From assembly GCA_037176705.1 (NCBI GenBank), contig CM073908.1:131863430-131927429 (forward strand): 64,000 bases of DNA. The letters run 5' to 3'. The notes below the pieces were generated by a model, which saw only the letters and a program-made list of their open reading frames with translations, had not been told where the DNA came from and made no database searches. A program made the translations under genes and the position numbers. The stretch comes from Molossus alvarezi. Its lineage: Eukaryota; Chordata; Mammalia; Chiroptera; Molossidae. Positions 54,830 through 64,000 of this stretch are shown here, piece by piece. Each line of letters starts with the position of its first letter. Position 1 is the first letter of the stretch.

Positions 54830-57800
54830 TATATTCCATATATAAGTGAGATCATGTGGTATTTGTCTTTTTCTGCTTGGCTTGTTTCACTTAGTATAAT
54901 ACTTTCCAGGTTCCTACATGTCATCTCAAAGGATAAGAGATCTTTCTTTCTTACAGCTGCATAGTACTCCATTGTGTATATGTACCACCACTTTTTTATC
55001 CTTTCATCTACTGATGGACACTTGGGCTGTTTCTAGATTTTACCTATTGTAAATAGTGCTGCTATGAACATGGGGGTACATATATTCTTTCTGATTGGTG
55101 TTTCAGGCTTCTTAGGGTATATTCCTAGAAGTGGGATCACTGGGTCAAATGGAAGTTCAATTTTCAATTTTTTGAGGTAACACCATATTGTTTCCATAGT
55201 GGCTGCACCAGTCTGCATTCCCACCAGCAGTGCACTAGAGTCCCCTTTTCTCCTCACCCTCGCCAACACTTGTTTGATGATGTGTTGATGGCAGCCATTC
55301 TGAAAGGTGTGAGGTGATACCTCATTTTTGTTTTAATTTGCATCTCTCTGATGATTAGTGATGTTGAGCATTTCTTCATATGTCTCTTGGCCATTTGTAT
55401 GTCCTGTTTGGAGAGGTATCTATTCAGGTCCTCTGCCCATTTTTTAATTGGGTTCTTTGTCTTCCTTTTGTTGAGTTGTATGAGCACTCTATATATATTG
55501 GAAATTAACCCCTTATCTGATGTATCATTGGCAAAGATGCTCTCCCATACAGTGGGTTGTCTTTCCATTTTGATGGTTGTTTCTTTTGTTGTGCAGAAGC
55601 TTTTGAGTTTGATGTAGTTCTATGTGTTCATTTTTTCCTTTGTTTCTGTTGCCTTAGGTGATGTATCAGTGAAAATTCTGCTGCATATGATGTTCGAAAT
55701 TTTGTTGCCTACATTTTCATATAGAATTTTATGGATTCACGGGTCACATTTAAGTCTTTTATCCACTTTGAGTATTTTTTTGTGTATGGTGTAAGTTGAT
55801 GATCTAGTTTCATTTTTTTGCATGTAGCTGTCCAATTTTTCAAACACCATTTATTAAAGAGGTTGTCTTTACTTCACTGTATACTCTTGCCCCCTTTTGT
55901 CAAATATTAATTAAGCATATTGCCTTGGGTCCATTTCTGGGTTCTCTATTCTGTTCCACTGGTCTATATGCATGTTCTTGTGCCAGTAAAAGCAGTTTTG
56001 ATTATAGTCGCTTTGAAGTATAACATGATATCTGGTATTGTGATCCCACTTACTTTGTCCTTCTTTTTCAAAATTGCTGTGGCCAGTAGACGAATGGATT
56101 AAAAAGCTGTGGTACATATACACAATGGAGTACTATGCAGCAGTAAGAAAGAAAGATCTCTTATCCTTTGAGACGACATGGAGGGACCTGGAAAGTATTA
56201 TCCTAAGTGAAAGAAGCCAAGCAGAAAAAGACAAATACCACATGATCTCACTTATATACGGAATATAATGAACATAACAGTCTGAGGAATACAGTAGACC
56301 CAGACACATGGAAGTAGGGCACAGACTGACATCCCTCAGAAGAGGGGATGGGAGGTGGGGGGTTGGGAAGAGATAAACCACAGAACTTATATGCATGTAT
56401 GCATGACCAATGGACATGGACAACTAAGCCGGGGACAGGGTGGAGGGGGGGTGGGGTGGGGGGGTGCCAATGGGGTAAAAAGGTAAAATATCTGTAACAA
56501 AAAAATAAATAAAAATTCATAAAAAAAATAAAAAAATAAAAAAACAAAACAAAATTGCTGTGGCTATTCAGGTTCTTTTTTAGTTCCATATGAACTTTTG
56601 AAGTATTTGTTGTAGTTCTGTGAAATATGTTGTTGGTATTTGGTGAGAATTGCATTGAATCTATAGATTGCTTTGGGTAATACAAATATTTTAATGATGT
56701 TATTTCTTCCAATCCATGAACAGGGTATGTGCTTCCACGTTTTTATATCTTCCTCTATTTCTTTTTTCAATGACCTGTAGTTTTCTGCAAATAGGTCCTT
56801 TACTTCTTTGGTTAAGTTTATTCCTAGGTATCGTAATTTTTTTGGAGCGATGGTAAATGGGATTGTTTTTTCAGTTTCTCTTTCTGTGAGTTCATCATTG
56901 ATGTACAAGAATGCCATCGATTTCTTGACGTTAATTTTGTATCCTGCTACTTTGCCAAATTCATTTATTAAGTCTAATAGATTTTTGATGGAGTCTTTAG
57001 GATTTTCTATGTACAATATCATGTCATCTGCAAATAATGACAGTTTCACTTCCTCCTTTCCAATTTGGATCCCTTTTATTTTTTCTTCATGTCTGATTGC
57101 TGTGGCTAAGACTTCCAGTACAATGTTAAATAAGAGTGGCGAAAGTGGACATCCCTGTCTTGTTCCTGTTCTTAATGGAAATGTTTTTAGTTTCTGTCCA
57201 TTGAGTATGATGTTGGCTGTAGGTCTTTCATATATGGCCTTTATTATGTCGAGATATGATCCCTCTATTCCTACATTGCTGAGCGTTTTTATCAGAAATG
57301 GATGCTGGATTTTGTCGAATGCTTTTTCAGCATCTATTGATATGATCATGTGGTTTTTATTCTTCATTTTGTTTATGTGGTGTATCACGTTTATTGATTT
57401 GCGAATATTGTACCAGCCTTGCATCCCTGGGATGAATACCACTTGGTCATGGTGAATAATTTTTTGATGTATTTCTGGATCCGATTTGCTAATATTTTGT
57501 TTAGGATTTTGGCGTCTATGTTCATCAGGGATATTGGCCTGTAGTTTTCTTTCTTCGTAGTGTCTTTTTCTGGTTTTGGAATTAGAATTATGCTGGCCTC
57601 ATAGAACGTGTTTGGAAGTCTTCCTTCTTCTTGAATTTTTTGAAATAGTTTGAGGAGAATGAGTGTTAGTTCTTTTTTGAATGTTCGGTAAAACTCCCCC
57701 GTGAAACCATCTAGGCCAGGGCTTTTGTTTGCTGGGAGAGTCTTGATTACCTCTTCAATTTCCTTAGTTGTTATTCGTCTGTTCAAGTTTTCTATCTCTT

Positions 57801-59127
57801 CCGGGAATAGTTTTGGGAGACTGTGTGTTTCTAGAAATTTGTCCATTTCGCTTAGATTGTCGAATTTGTTGCCATATAGTTGTTCATAGTAGTTGTTAAC
57901 GATCTTTTGTATTTCCGTGGTGTTGGTTGTTACTTCTCCTCTTTCATTTCTGATTTTGTGTATTTGGGTTCTCTCTCTTTGTTTCTTGGTGAGTCTAGCT
58001 AAGGGTCCATCAATCTTGTTTATCTTTTCGAAAAACCAGCTCTTTGTTTCATTGATCCTTTGAATTGTTTTTTTGGTCTCTATGTCATTTATTTCTGCTC
58101 TGATCTTTACTATTTCCTTCCTTCTACTTGCTCTGGGGTTTTCTTTTTGTTTGCTTTCTAATTCTTTAAGTTGTGAGGTTAGACAGTAAATTAGAAATTT
58201 TTCTTGTTTTTTCAGGTAGGCCTGTAGTGCTATGAACTTCCCTCTCAGAACTGCTTTCGCTGCATCCCATAGATTTTGTGTTGTTGTGTGTTCATTTTCA
58301 TTGGTTTCCAGGAAGTTTTTAATTTCTTCCTTGATCTCCTCGGTGACCCATTCATTGTTTAATAACATGCTATTTAGCCTCCATGTGTTGAAATGTCTTT
58401 GCATGTTCTTGTTGCAATTGATTTCTAGTTTCATGCCATTGTGATCTGAGAAGATGCTTGATATGATTTCAATCTTCTTGAACTTGTAGAGATTTAGTTT
58501 GTGTCCTATCATGTGGTCTATCTTTGAGAATATCCCATGTGCACTTGAGAAGAATGTGTATTCTGTAGTTTTGGGGTGAAATTCTCTGTAGATATCTATT
58601 AAATCCATTTGGTCTAGTGCTTCATTTAGAGTTTCTGTTTCCTTGTTAATTTTTTGCCTAGAGGATCTATCCATTGCTGTCAACGGGGTGTTGAAGTCCC
58701 CTGCTATGATTGTATTGTTGTCGATTTCTCCTTGGAAGTCCTCCAGAAGATTTTTAATATATTTTGGTGCTCCTATATTGGGTGCATATATGTTTATCAA
58801 GGTTATATCTTCCTGTTGGATAGATCCTTTCAATATTATGTAGTGGCCGTCTTTGTCTCTAGTTATGGTCTTCATTTTGAAATCTATTTTATCAGATATG
58901 AGAATTGCTACCCCAGCTTTTTTTTGCTTTCCATTTGCTTGGAAAATTTTTTTCCATCCCTTCACTTTCAACCTATGTGAGTCTTTTGTTGAGAGGTGGG
59001 TCTCTTGTAAACAACATATAGATGAGTCATGCTTTCTTATCCAATCAGCTACTCTGTGTCTCTTTATGGGAGCATTCAATCCATTTACGTTTAAGGTGAT
59101 TATTGATATGTACTTATTTATTGCCAT
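54830..59127 (-). pseudogene. L1 ORF2 (endonuclease/reverse transcriptase), broken
   Basis: First frame, 578 codons (57391-59127): apurinic-type endonuclease with N13, E42 in QETH, Y114, D144 and N146 in GDFN, D204 in SKIDH, and D228/H229 in SDH all present, then a linker and the start of the RT domain (YRPISLMN). A one-base loss in an A run near 57461 shifts the frame. The second open stretch (56564-57442) keeps motif A ([13 protein letters not shown]) and the FADD catalytic motif at its residues 137-140. Another base loss near 56640 and a stop follow, then the nested insert. The C-terminal part (to about 54830) is in fragments. Endonuclease and RT residues are preserved, but one protein cannot be made. 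Confidence 0.9.
56083..56549 (+). mobile_element. L1 3' end inserted antisense into L1 ORF2
   Basis: Plus strand, opposite to the host L1. It carries the last ORF2 codons ('agacgaatggattaaaaagc'), the G-rich 3' UTR and a 60-bp A-rich tail. Exact 14-bp duplications caaaattgctgtgg at 56069-56082 and 56550-56563 show host sequence duplicated, so this is later than the full-length L1. Confidence 0.97.
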
Positions 59128-59172
59128 TTTTGTTTAGTGTGGTTCTATTTTTCTTCCCATTTCTACTGCTCA

Positions 59173-60066
59173 TTACAGCAGTCCTTTTAACATTTCTTGC
59201 AGTGCTGGTTTGGTGCTAATGTATTCCCTTAGCCTTTTTTTGCCTGGGAAGCTCTTTATTTGATCTTCTATTTTGAATGATAGCCTTGCTGGGTAGAGTA
59301 GTCTTGGATTCAGATTCTTGTTTTTCATGACTTTGATTACTTCATGCCATTCTCTTCTGGCCTGTAGTGTTTCTTGTGAGAAGTCAGCTGAGAGCCTTAT
59401 GGGGTTCCCTTTGTAGGTAACCTGTTGCTTATCTCTTGCTGCTTTTAGGATTCTCTCTTTGTCTTTAATTTGTGGCATTTTAATTACTATGTGTCTTGGT
59501 GTGGGCCTGTTTGGGTTCTTCTTACTTGGGACTCTCTGTGCTTCTTGAACTTGAATGCCTTCTTCCTTCACCAAATTAGGAAAGTTTTCTGTCACTATTT
59601 TTTTGAATATATTCTCTATCCTTTGCTCATTTTCTTCTTCTTCGGGGACTCCTATGATGCGAATATTATTACGTTTCCAGTTGTCCCATAGTTCTCTTAA
59701 GCTGTCTTCCTGTTTTTTAATCGTTTTTTCCTTTTGTTTTTCTGATTGGTTGATTTTTTCTACCCTGTCTTCTAATTCACTGATCCGGTCCTCAGCTTCC
59801 CCTACTCTGCTTTTTAAACCTTCCAATGTGTTTTTCATTTCTGATATGTCGTTTTTTATCTCTTCTTGTTGGTTTTTAATTTCCAATTGGCTTATTTTCA
59901 GTGTCTCTATGTCCTTACTCATGCTGTTCAGCTTCCTCAAGATCATGGCTCTGAATTCTAGCTCTGTTAACATGCCTAATTGCTCTGCATTGATCTCATC
60001 TTCGGTGGAGGTGTCTTGCTCTTTCATTTGGCTTCTGTTTCTGTGTTTCACCATTTTGGCTATCAC
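59173..60066 (-). CDS. L1 ORF1 protein (RNA-binding chaperone), intact
   Basis: 297 residues, uninterrupted. ORF1p forms trimers that coat L1 RNA in the cytoplasm. Heptad-rich coiled coil at about residues 43-130; RRM from about 133 (NNIRIIGVPE) to 228 with a second strand PRHIVIKM (190-197); C-terminal domain to 297 containing YPARLSF (258-264). A second Met at residue 5 (MVKHRNRSQ) may be the true start. It lies about 45 bp upstream of ORF2 in the same direction, as in other mammalian L1s. The copy is free of stops, so it could be translated, but no expression evidence is available. Confidence 0.9.
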   Translation of the reverse strand: MIAKMVKHRNRSQMKEQDTSTEDEINAEQLGMLTELEFRAMILRKLNSMSKDIETLKISQLEIKNQQEEIKNDISEMKNTLEGLKSRVGEAEDRISELEDRVEKINQSEKQKEKTIKKQEDSLRELWDNWKRNNIRIIGVPEEEENEQRIENIFKKIVTENFPNLVKEEGIQVQEAQRVPSKKNPNRPTPRHIVIKMPQIKDKERILKAARDKQQVTYKGNPIRLSADFSQETLQARREWHEVIKVMKNKNLNPRLLYPARLSFKIEDQIKSFPGKKRLREYISTKPALQEMLKGLL

Positions 60067-60873
60067 TGTGGGCTTTGGAGCCTGTCAAGTTCTCCCTGTG
60101 GGTGTTGGTGTTCTGCTGTTTGTGGCTCCCTCTCCTGTGTTTAGATGAGCGAGGGAGGACCCACGTTGAACACCACTGTCAAGTCTTACTTTCCTGGTTA
60201 AAGTTGCCAGCCCAGGAAAGGTACTGTTATCCTCTAGTTTTGCCTGGAGGCTAGCAGTCTAGGTTAATTGATGAGTTTTGGGTTGTCAGTTGATTGAAAA
60301 ACTCCCTCTGGTGCTCAGCCAAGGGGCTTTCACGAGGGTGGGGCAGATGCTGGTTGTTAGTGAGCCTCAATTAACACTTCAATGGCCCACAGGGTGGGGT
60401 TGGATCTCCGAGGGAGGGGCTGCTGCCTCTCTCAGAGCCCTCGGAAGGAGCAATGTGGCCACCGTCCTGAGTGGCTGCACTCAGCCAAAGCTCTGAGTGT
60501 CCTCCAAACCCCGAGTGTCCCGACACAGTTCCAGTCCAGTCTGCCCTCCCTTCCCCGGAGCCCAAGGTGAGTGGCTGTGGCTGTTTCAGCCTCTGTCCCG
60601 GCTCCACTGTGGAGCCGCCTGGGAGTGTGACCGGAGGGCACCGCTCCCAGCTAAGGCCGCTGCCGAGCTGCCAACCGTGGGCTCCCAGCCCCCGTCTCGC
60701 GCCTTCGCAAGCCTACCGGGATGGAGTCAGTGTCCCTCGTTGTATGGTCCTCGCAAGCTGCTTTTCTGTTGGTTTTTCCCGTCGATTTGTCTGTGTTATG
60801 GTTGTAATTCCAGTTTGGTTCTGGGAGACGGTCTGTGTAGCTCCGTTCACTCCGCCGCCATTTTTCGGTCTGT
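60067..60873 (-). promoter_or_regulatory. L1 5' UTR / internal promoter
   Basis: About 800 bp, visibly richer in G, C and CpG than anything else in the window, directly upstream of ORF1. L1 5' UTRs contain an internal Pol II promoter that starts at the first base of the element. Several short frames on both strands here overlap each other and are composition effects. Confidence 0.8.
60854..60864 (-). promoter_or_regulatory. YY1-like site at L1 start
   Basis: On the minus strand AAAATGGCGGC sits about 10-20 bases inside the 5' end of the element. YY1 recognises AANATGGCGNC-type sequence and in human L1 sets the start site from the same position. The match is by sequence and position only. Confidence 0.55.
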
Positions 60874-63064
60874 CCAAATTCATTTATTAAGTTTAGTAGG
60901 TTTTTGATGGAGTCTTTAGGGTTATTTATGAATTTTATCATGTCATCTGCAAATAATGACAGTTTCACTTCCTCCTTTCCAATTTGATCCCTTTTATTTT
61001 TCCTTCCTGTCTTATTGCTGTGGCTAAGACTTCCAGTACTATGTTAAATAAGCGTGGTGAAAGTGGGCATCCTTGTGTTGTTCCTATTCTTAAGTGAAAT
61101 GTTTTTAGTTTCTGCCCACTGAGCATAATGTTGGCTATAGGTCTTTCATATACAGTCTTTATTATGTGGAAATATGAACCCTCGATTCCCACATTGCTGA
61201 GTGTTTTCATCAGAAATGGATGCTGGATTTTGTTGAATGATTTTTCGGCATCTATTGATATGATCATGTGGTTTTTATTCTTCATTTTGTTTATGTGGTG
61301 TATCACATTTATTGATTTGCGAATATTGAACCAGCCTTGCATCCCTGGGATGAATCCCACTTAGTCATGGTGAATAATTTTTTGATGTATTGCTAGATCC
61401 CATTTGCTAGTATTTTGTTCAGGATTTTGGCATCTATGTTCATCAGGGATATTGGCCTATAGTTTTCTTTCTTTGTAGTGTCTTTTTCTAGTTTTATAAT
61501 TAGAATTATGCTGGCCTTATAAAATGAGTTTGGAAGTCTTCCTTCTTTTTGAATTTTTTGAAATAGTTTGAGGAGAATGGGTGTTAGTTCTTTTTTGAAT
61601 GTTTGGTAAAATTCCCCCGTGAAGCCGTCTGGGCCTGGGCTTTTGTTTGATGGGAGAGTCTTGATTACCTCTTTAATTTCCTTAGTTGTTATTGGTCTGT
61701 TCAAGTTTTCTATCTCTTCCTGGTCCACTTTTGGGAGACTGTGTGTTTCTAGAAATTTGTCCATTTTGCTTAGATTGTCGAATTTATTGCCATGTAATTC
61801 TTCATAGTAGCTGTTAATGATCTTTTGTATTTTTGTGGTGTCAGTTGTTACTTCTCCTCTTTCATTTCTGATTTTGTGCATTTGGGTTCTCTATTTTTGT
61901 TTCTTTGTGAGTCTCGCTAAGGGTCCATCAATCTTGTTTATCTTTTTGAAAAACCATCTCGTTGTTTCATTGATCCTTGGAATTGTTTTTTTTTTTTTTT
62001 TTTTTTGGTCCCTATGTCATTTATTCCTGCTCTGACCTTTACTATTTCCCTCTTACGTGCTCTGGTTTTTTTTGTTTGTTTGTTTGTTTGTTTGCTTTCT
62101 AATTCTTTAAGTTGTGAGGTAAGACAGTCAATTAGAATTTTTTCTTGTTTCTTGAGGTAGGCCTGTAGTGCTATGAACTTCCCTCTCAGAACTGCTTTTG
62201 CTGCATCCCATAGATTTTGTGTTGTTGTGTGTTCATTTTCATTGGTTTCCGGGAGGTCTTTAATTTCTTCCTTAATCTCCTCGGTAACCCATTCATTGTT
62301 TAATAACGTGCTATTTTTCCTCCATGTGTTCAAATGTCTTTGCATGTTTTTCTTGCAATTGATTTCTAGTTTCATGCCATTGTCATCTGAGAATATGCTT
62401 AATATCATTTCAATCTTCTTGAACTTGTAGAGATTTAGTTTGTGTCCTATCATGTGGTCTATCTTTGAGAATGTCCCCTGTGCACTTCAGAAGAATGTGA
62501 ATTCTGCGGTTTTAGGGTGTAATTCTCTGTAGATATGTACTAAATCCATTTGGTCTAGTGCTTCATTTAGAATCTGTGTTTCCTGGCTAATTTTTTATCT
62601 AGAGGATCTATGCAGTAGTATCAATGGGGTGTTGAAGTCTCCTGCTATGATTGTATTGCTGTTGATTTCTCCTTGGAAGTCCTCCAGATGATTTTTAATA
62701 TATTTTGTGCTCCTGTATTGGGTGCATATATGTTTATCAAGGTTATATCTTCTGCTGGATAGATCTTTTCAATATTATGTAGTGGCCTTCTTTGTCTCTA
62801 ATTATGGTCTTCATTTTGAAATCTATATTATCAGATAGAGTATTGCTACCTTAGCTATTTTTTGCTTTCCGTTTGCTTGGAAATTTTTTTCCCTCCCTTC
62901 ACTTTCAACCTATGTGAGTCTTTTGTTGTGAGGTGGGTCTCTTGTAAGGAACATATAGATGAGTCATGCTTTCTTATCCAATCAGCTACTCTGTGTCTTT
63001 TTATGGGAGCATTCAGTCCATTTACATTTAAGGTGATTATTGATATGTACTTGTTTATTGCCAT
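60874..63064 (-). pseudogene. L1 ORF2 of the second copy, decayed
   Basis: Recognisable pieces: endonuclease start (62855-63064, NVNGLNAP and QETHL), linker (61938-62453), RT start (61393-61881, [14 protein letters not shown]) and RT body (60965-61360) with the FADD motif in a further short frame (60651-60968), which then runs into the neighbour's 5' UTR. Multiple frameshifts, an A-run expansion (61987-62006 as T) and a (TTTG)n expansion disrupt it. Confidence 0.88.
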
Positions 63065-63115
63065 TTTTGTTTAGGTTGGTTCTATTTTTCTTCCTATTTC
63101 TTCTACTAATTACAG

Positions 63116-63993
63116 CAGTCCTTTTAACATTTCTTGCAGTGCTGGTTTGGTGCTAATGTATTCCCTTAGCCTTTTTTGTCTGGGAAGCTCTTTATTTGAC
63201 CTTCTATTTTGAATGATAGCCTTGCTGGGTAGAGTAGTCTTGGATTCAGATCCTTGTTTTTCATGACCTTGATTACTTCATGCCATTCCCTTCTGCCCTG
63301 TAGCGTTTCTTGTGAGAAGTCAGTTGAGAGCCTAATGGGGTTTCCTTTGTAGGTAACCTGTTCCTTATCTCTTGCTGCTTTTAGGATTCTCTTTGTCTTT
63401 AATTTTTGAATTTTAATTACTATGTGTCTTGGTGTGGGCCTGTTTAGGTTCTTCTTACTTGGGACTCTCTGTGCTTCTTGAACTTGAATGCATTCCTTCT
63501 TCATCAAGTTAGGGAAGTTTTCTGTCATTATTTATTTGAATATATTCTCTATCCCTTGTTCATTTTCTTCTTCTTCGGGGACTCCTATGATGCAAATGTT
63601 ATTATGTATCCAGTTGTGCCACAGTTCTCTTAAGCTGTCTTCCTATTTTTTAATCGTTTTTTCCTTTTGGTTTTCTGATTGGTTGATTTTTTTCTACCCT
63701 GTCTTCTAATTCACTGATATGGTCCTCAGCTTCCCCTACTCTGCTCTTTAGACCTTCCAATGTGTTCTTTATTTTTGATGTGTCACTCTTGATCACTTCT
63801 TGGTGGTGTTTAATTTCCAATTGGTTTATTTTCAGCATCTCTATGTCCTTATTCATGTTGTTGAGCTTCCTCAAGATCATGGCTCTGAATTCTAGCTCTG
63901 TTAACTTGCCTTACTGCTCCACATTGATATCATCTTTGGTGGAGGTGTCTAGTTCTTTCATTTGGCTTTCGTTTCTGTGTTTCACCATTTTGG
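63116..63993 (-). pseudogene. L1 ORF1 of the second copy, decayed
   Basis: Two open stretches (63166-63528, RRM and C-terminal part; 63650-63880, coiled coil) collinear with the intact ORF1 at 59173-60066. Separated by frameshifts and stops. The start lies near 63993. Confidence 0.88.
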
Positions 63994-64000
63994 CTATCAC

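Larger units (their letters stand above)
54582..60873 (-). mobile_element. Full-length L1 retrotransposon
   Basis: Minus strand, from a GC-rich 5' UTR (60067-60873) through ORF1 (59173-60066), ORF2 (54830-59127) and 3' UTR to a short A-rich end near 54582. Net length without the nested insert (56083-56549) is about 5.8 kb, near the family norm. ORF1 is intact. ORF2 has at least two single-base deletions and a stop. No target duplication is visible: the 5' side is another L1 and the 3' side is a SINE tail. Confidence 0.93.
60874..64000 (-). mobile_element. Second L1, lacking its 3' half, cut at window edge
   Basis: Minus strand. Begins inside the RT region of ORF2, at the point matching 56953 in the neighbouring L1, and runs upstream through the endonuclease and into ORF1. 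Its 5' UTR lies beyond the window. It is more mutated than its neighbour. L1s normally lose their 5' end, so a missing 3' half requires a deletion or recombination. Confidence 0.92.

Noticed and set aside
56808..57455. 215-codon plus-strand frame
   Set aside because: Antisense shadow of the L1 reverse transcriptase region.
59555..60148. 197-codon plus-strand frame, Ser/Phe rich
   Set aside because: Exact antisense shadow of the intact ORF1.
60278..60907. Several long open frames on both strands in GC-rich DNA
   Set aside because: They overlap each other and fall in the L1 5' UTR, where high GC lowers stop frequency. No known protein.
60651..60968. 105-codon minus-strand frame joining FADD-containing sequence to unrelated sequence
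   Set aside because: It is an accidental fusion of the second L1's RT fragment with the first L1's 5' UTR across their junction, not a gene.

Overview
The window is mammalian nuclear DNA, almost certainly from a microbat. The main sign is 24 copies of a tRNA-derived SINE whose head, spaced like a Pol III promoter (A box TGGCTCAGNGG, B box GGTTCAATTCC), matches the Ves family of bats. The youngest L1 copies also belong to one lineage that has been active recently. I cannot name the species. The Helitron, hAT and piggyBac families typical of Myotis were not recognised, so Vespertilionidae or a related yangochiropteran family is inferred, not shown.

I found no host protein-coding gene, tRNA gene, rRNA or conserved ncRNA. 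The only undamaged reading frame that belongs to a known protein is the ORF1 of a full-length L1 (59173-60066, minus). This is a gene-poor, AT-rich interval built from layers of transposable elements. Names for old repeats come from recognising consensus features by eye, and exact subfamilies need RepeatMasker.

Layout. 1-7 kb: an ancient L1 split by a younger L1 3' end and an LTR, two further MaLR-type LTRs, a TA-flanked DNA transposon split by an LTR-like insert, and two retroviral LTR-like blocks. 7-20 kb: Ves SINEs, MIR and L2 remnants, a 5'-inverted (twin-primed) L1 at 10961-12682, and an older minus-strand L1 3' end. 20-35 kb: two copies of one Tigger-like transposon (20496-21551 and 31200-32227), each a host for later insertions, a candidate retrocopy, a mariner-type palindromic MITE (28395-28515), several MER5-like hAT remnants, and SINEs stacked at a single target site (32719-33185). 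35-54 kb: mostly unassigned DNA with scattered SINEs, a second stacked SINE pair (40504-41004), MaLR LTRs and a 1.8-kb L1 3' fragment with an 18-bp target duplication. 54.6-64 kb: a full-length minus-strand L1 with a GC-rich 5' UTR, intact ORF1 and broken ORF2. It carries an antisense L1 insert, and its 5' end abuts a second, older L1 that lacks its own 3' half.

The elements do not form a pathway. What the window records is insertion history: L1 supplies the endonuclease and reverse transcriptase, Ves SINEs use that machinery in trans, and target-site duplications give the order of many events. The best candidates for follow-up are the L1 junction at 60873/60874, the stacked SINEs, the inverted L1 with an unexplained 3' extension, and the retrocopy-like insert at 20892-21188. 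No new functional system could be supported.
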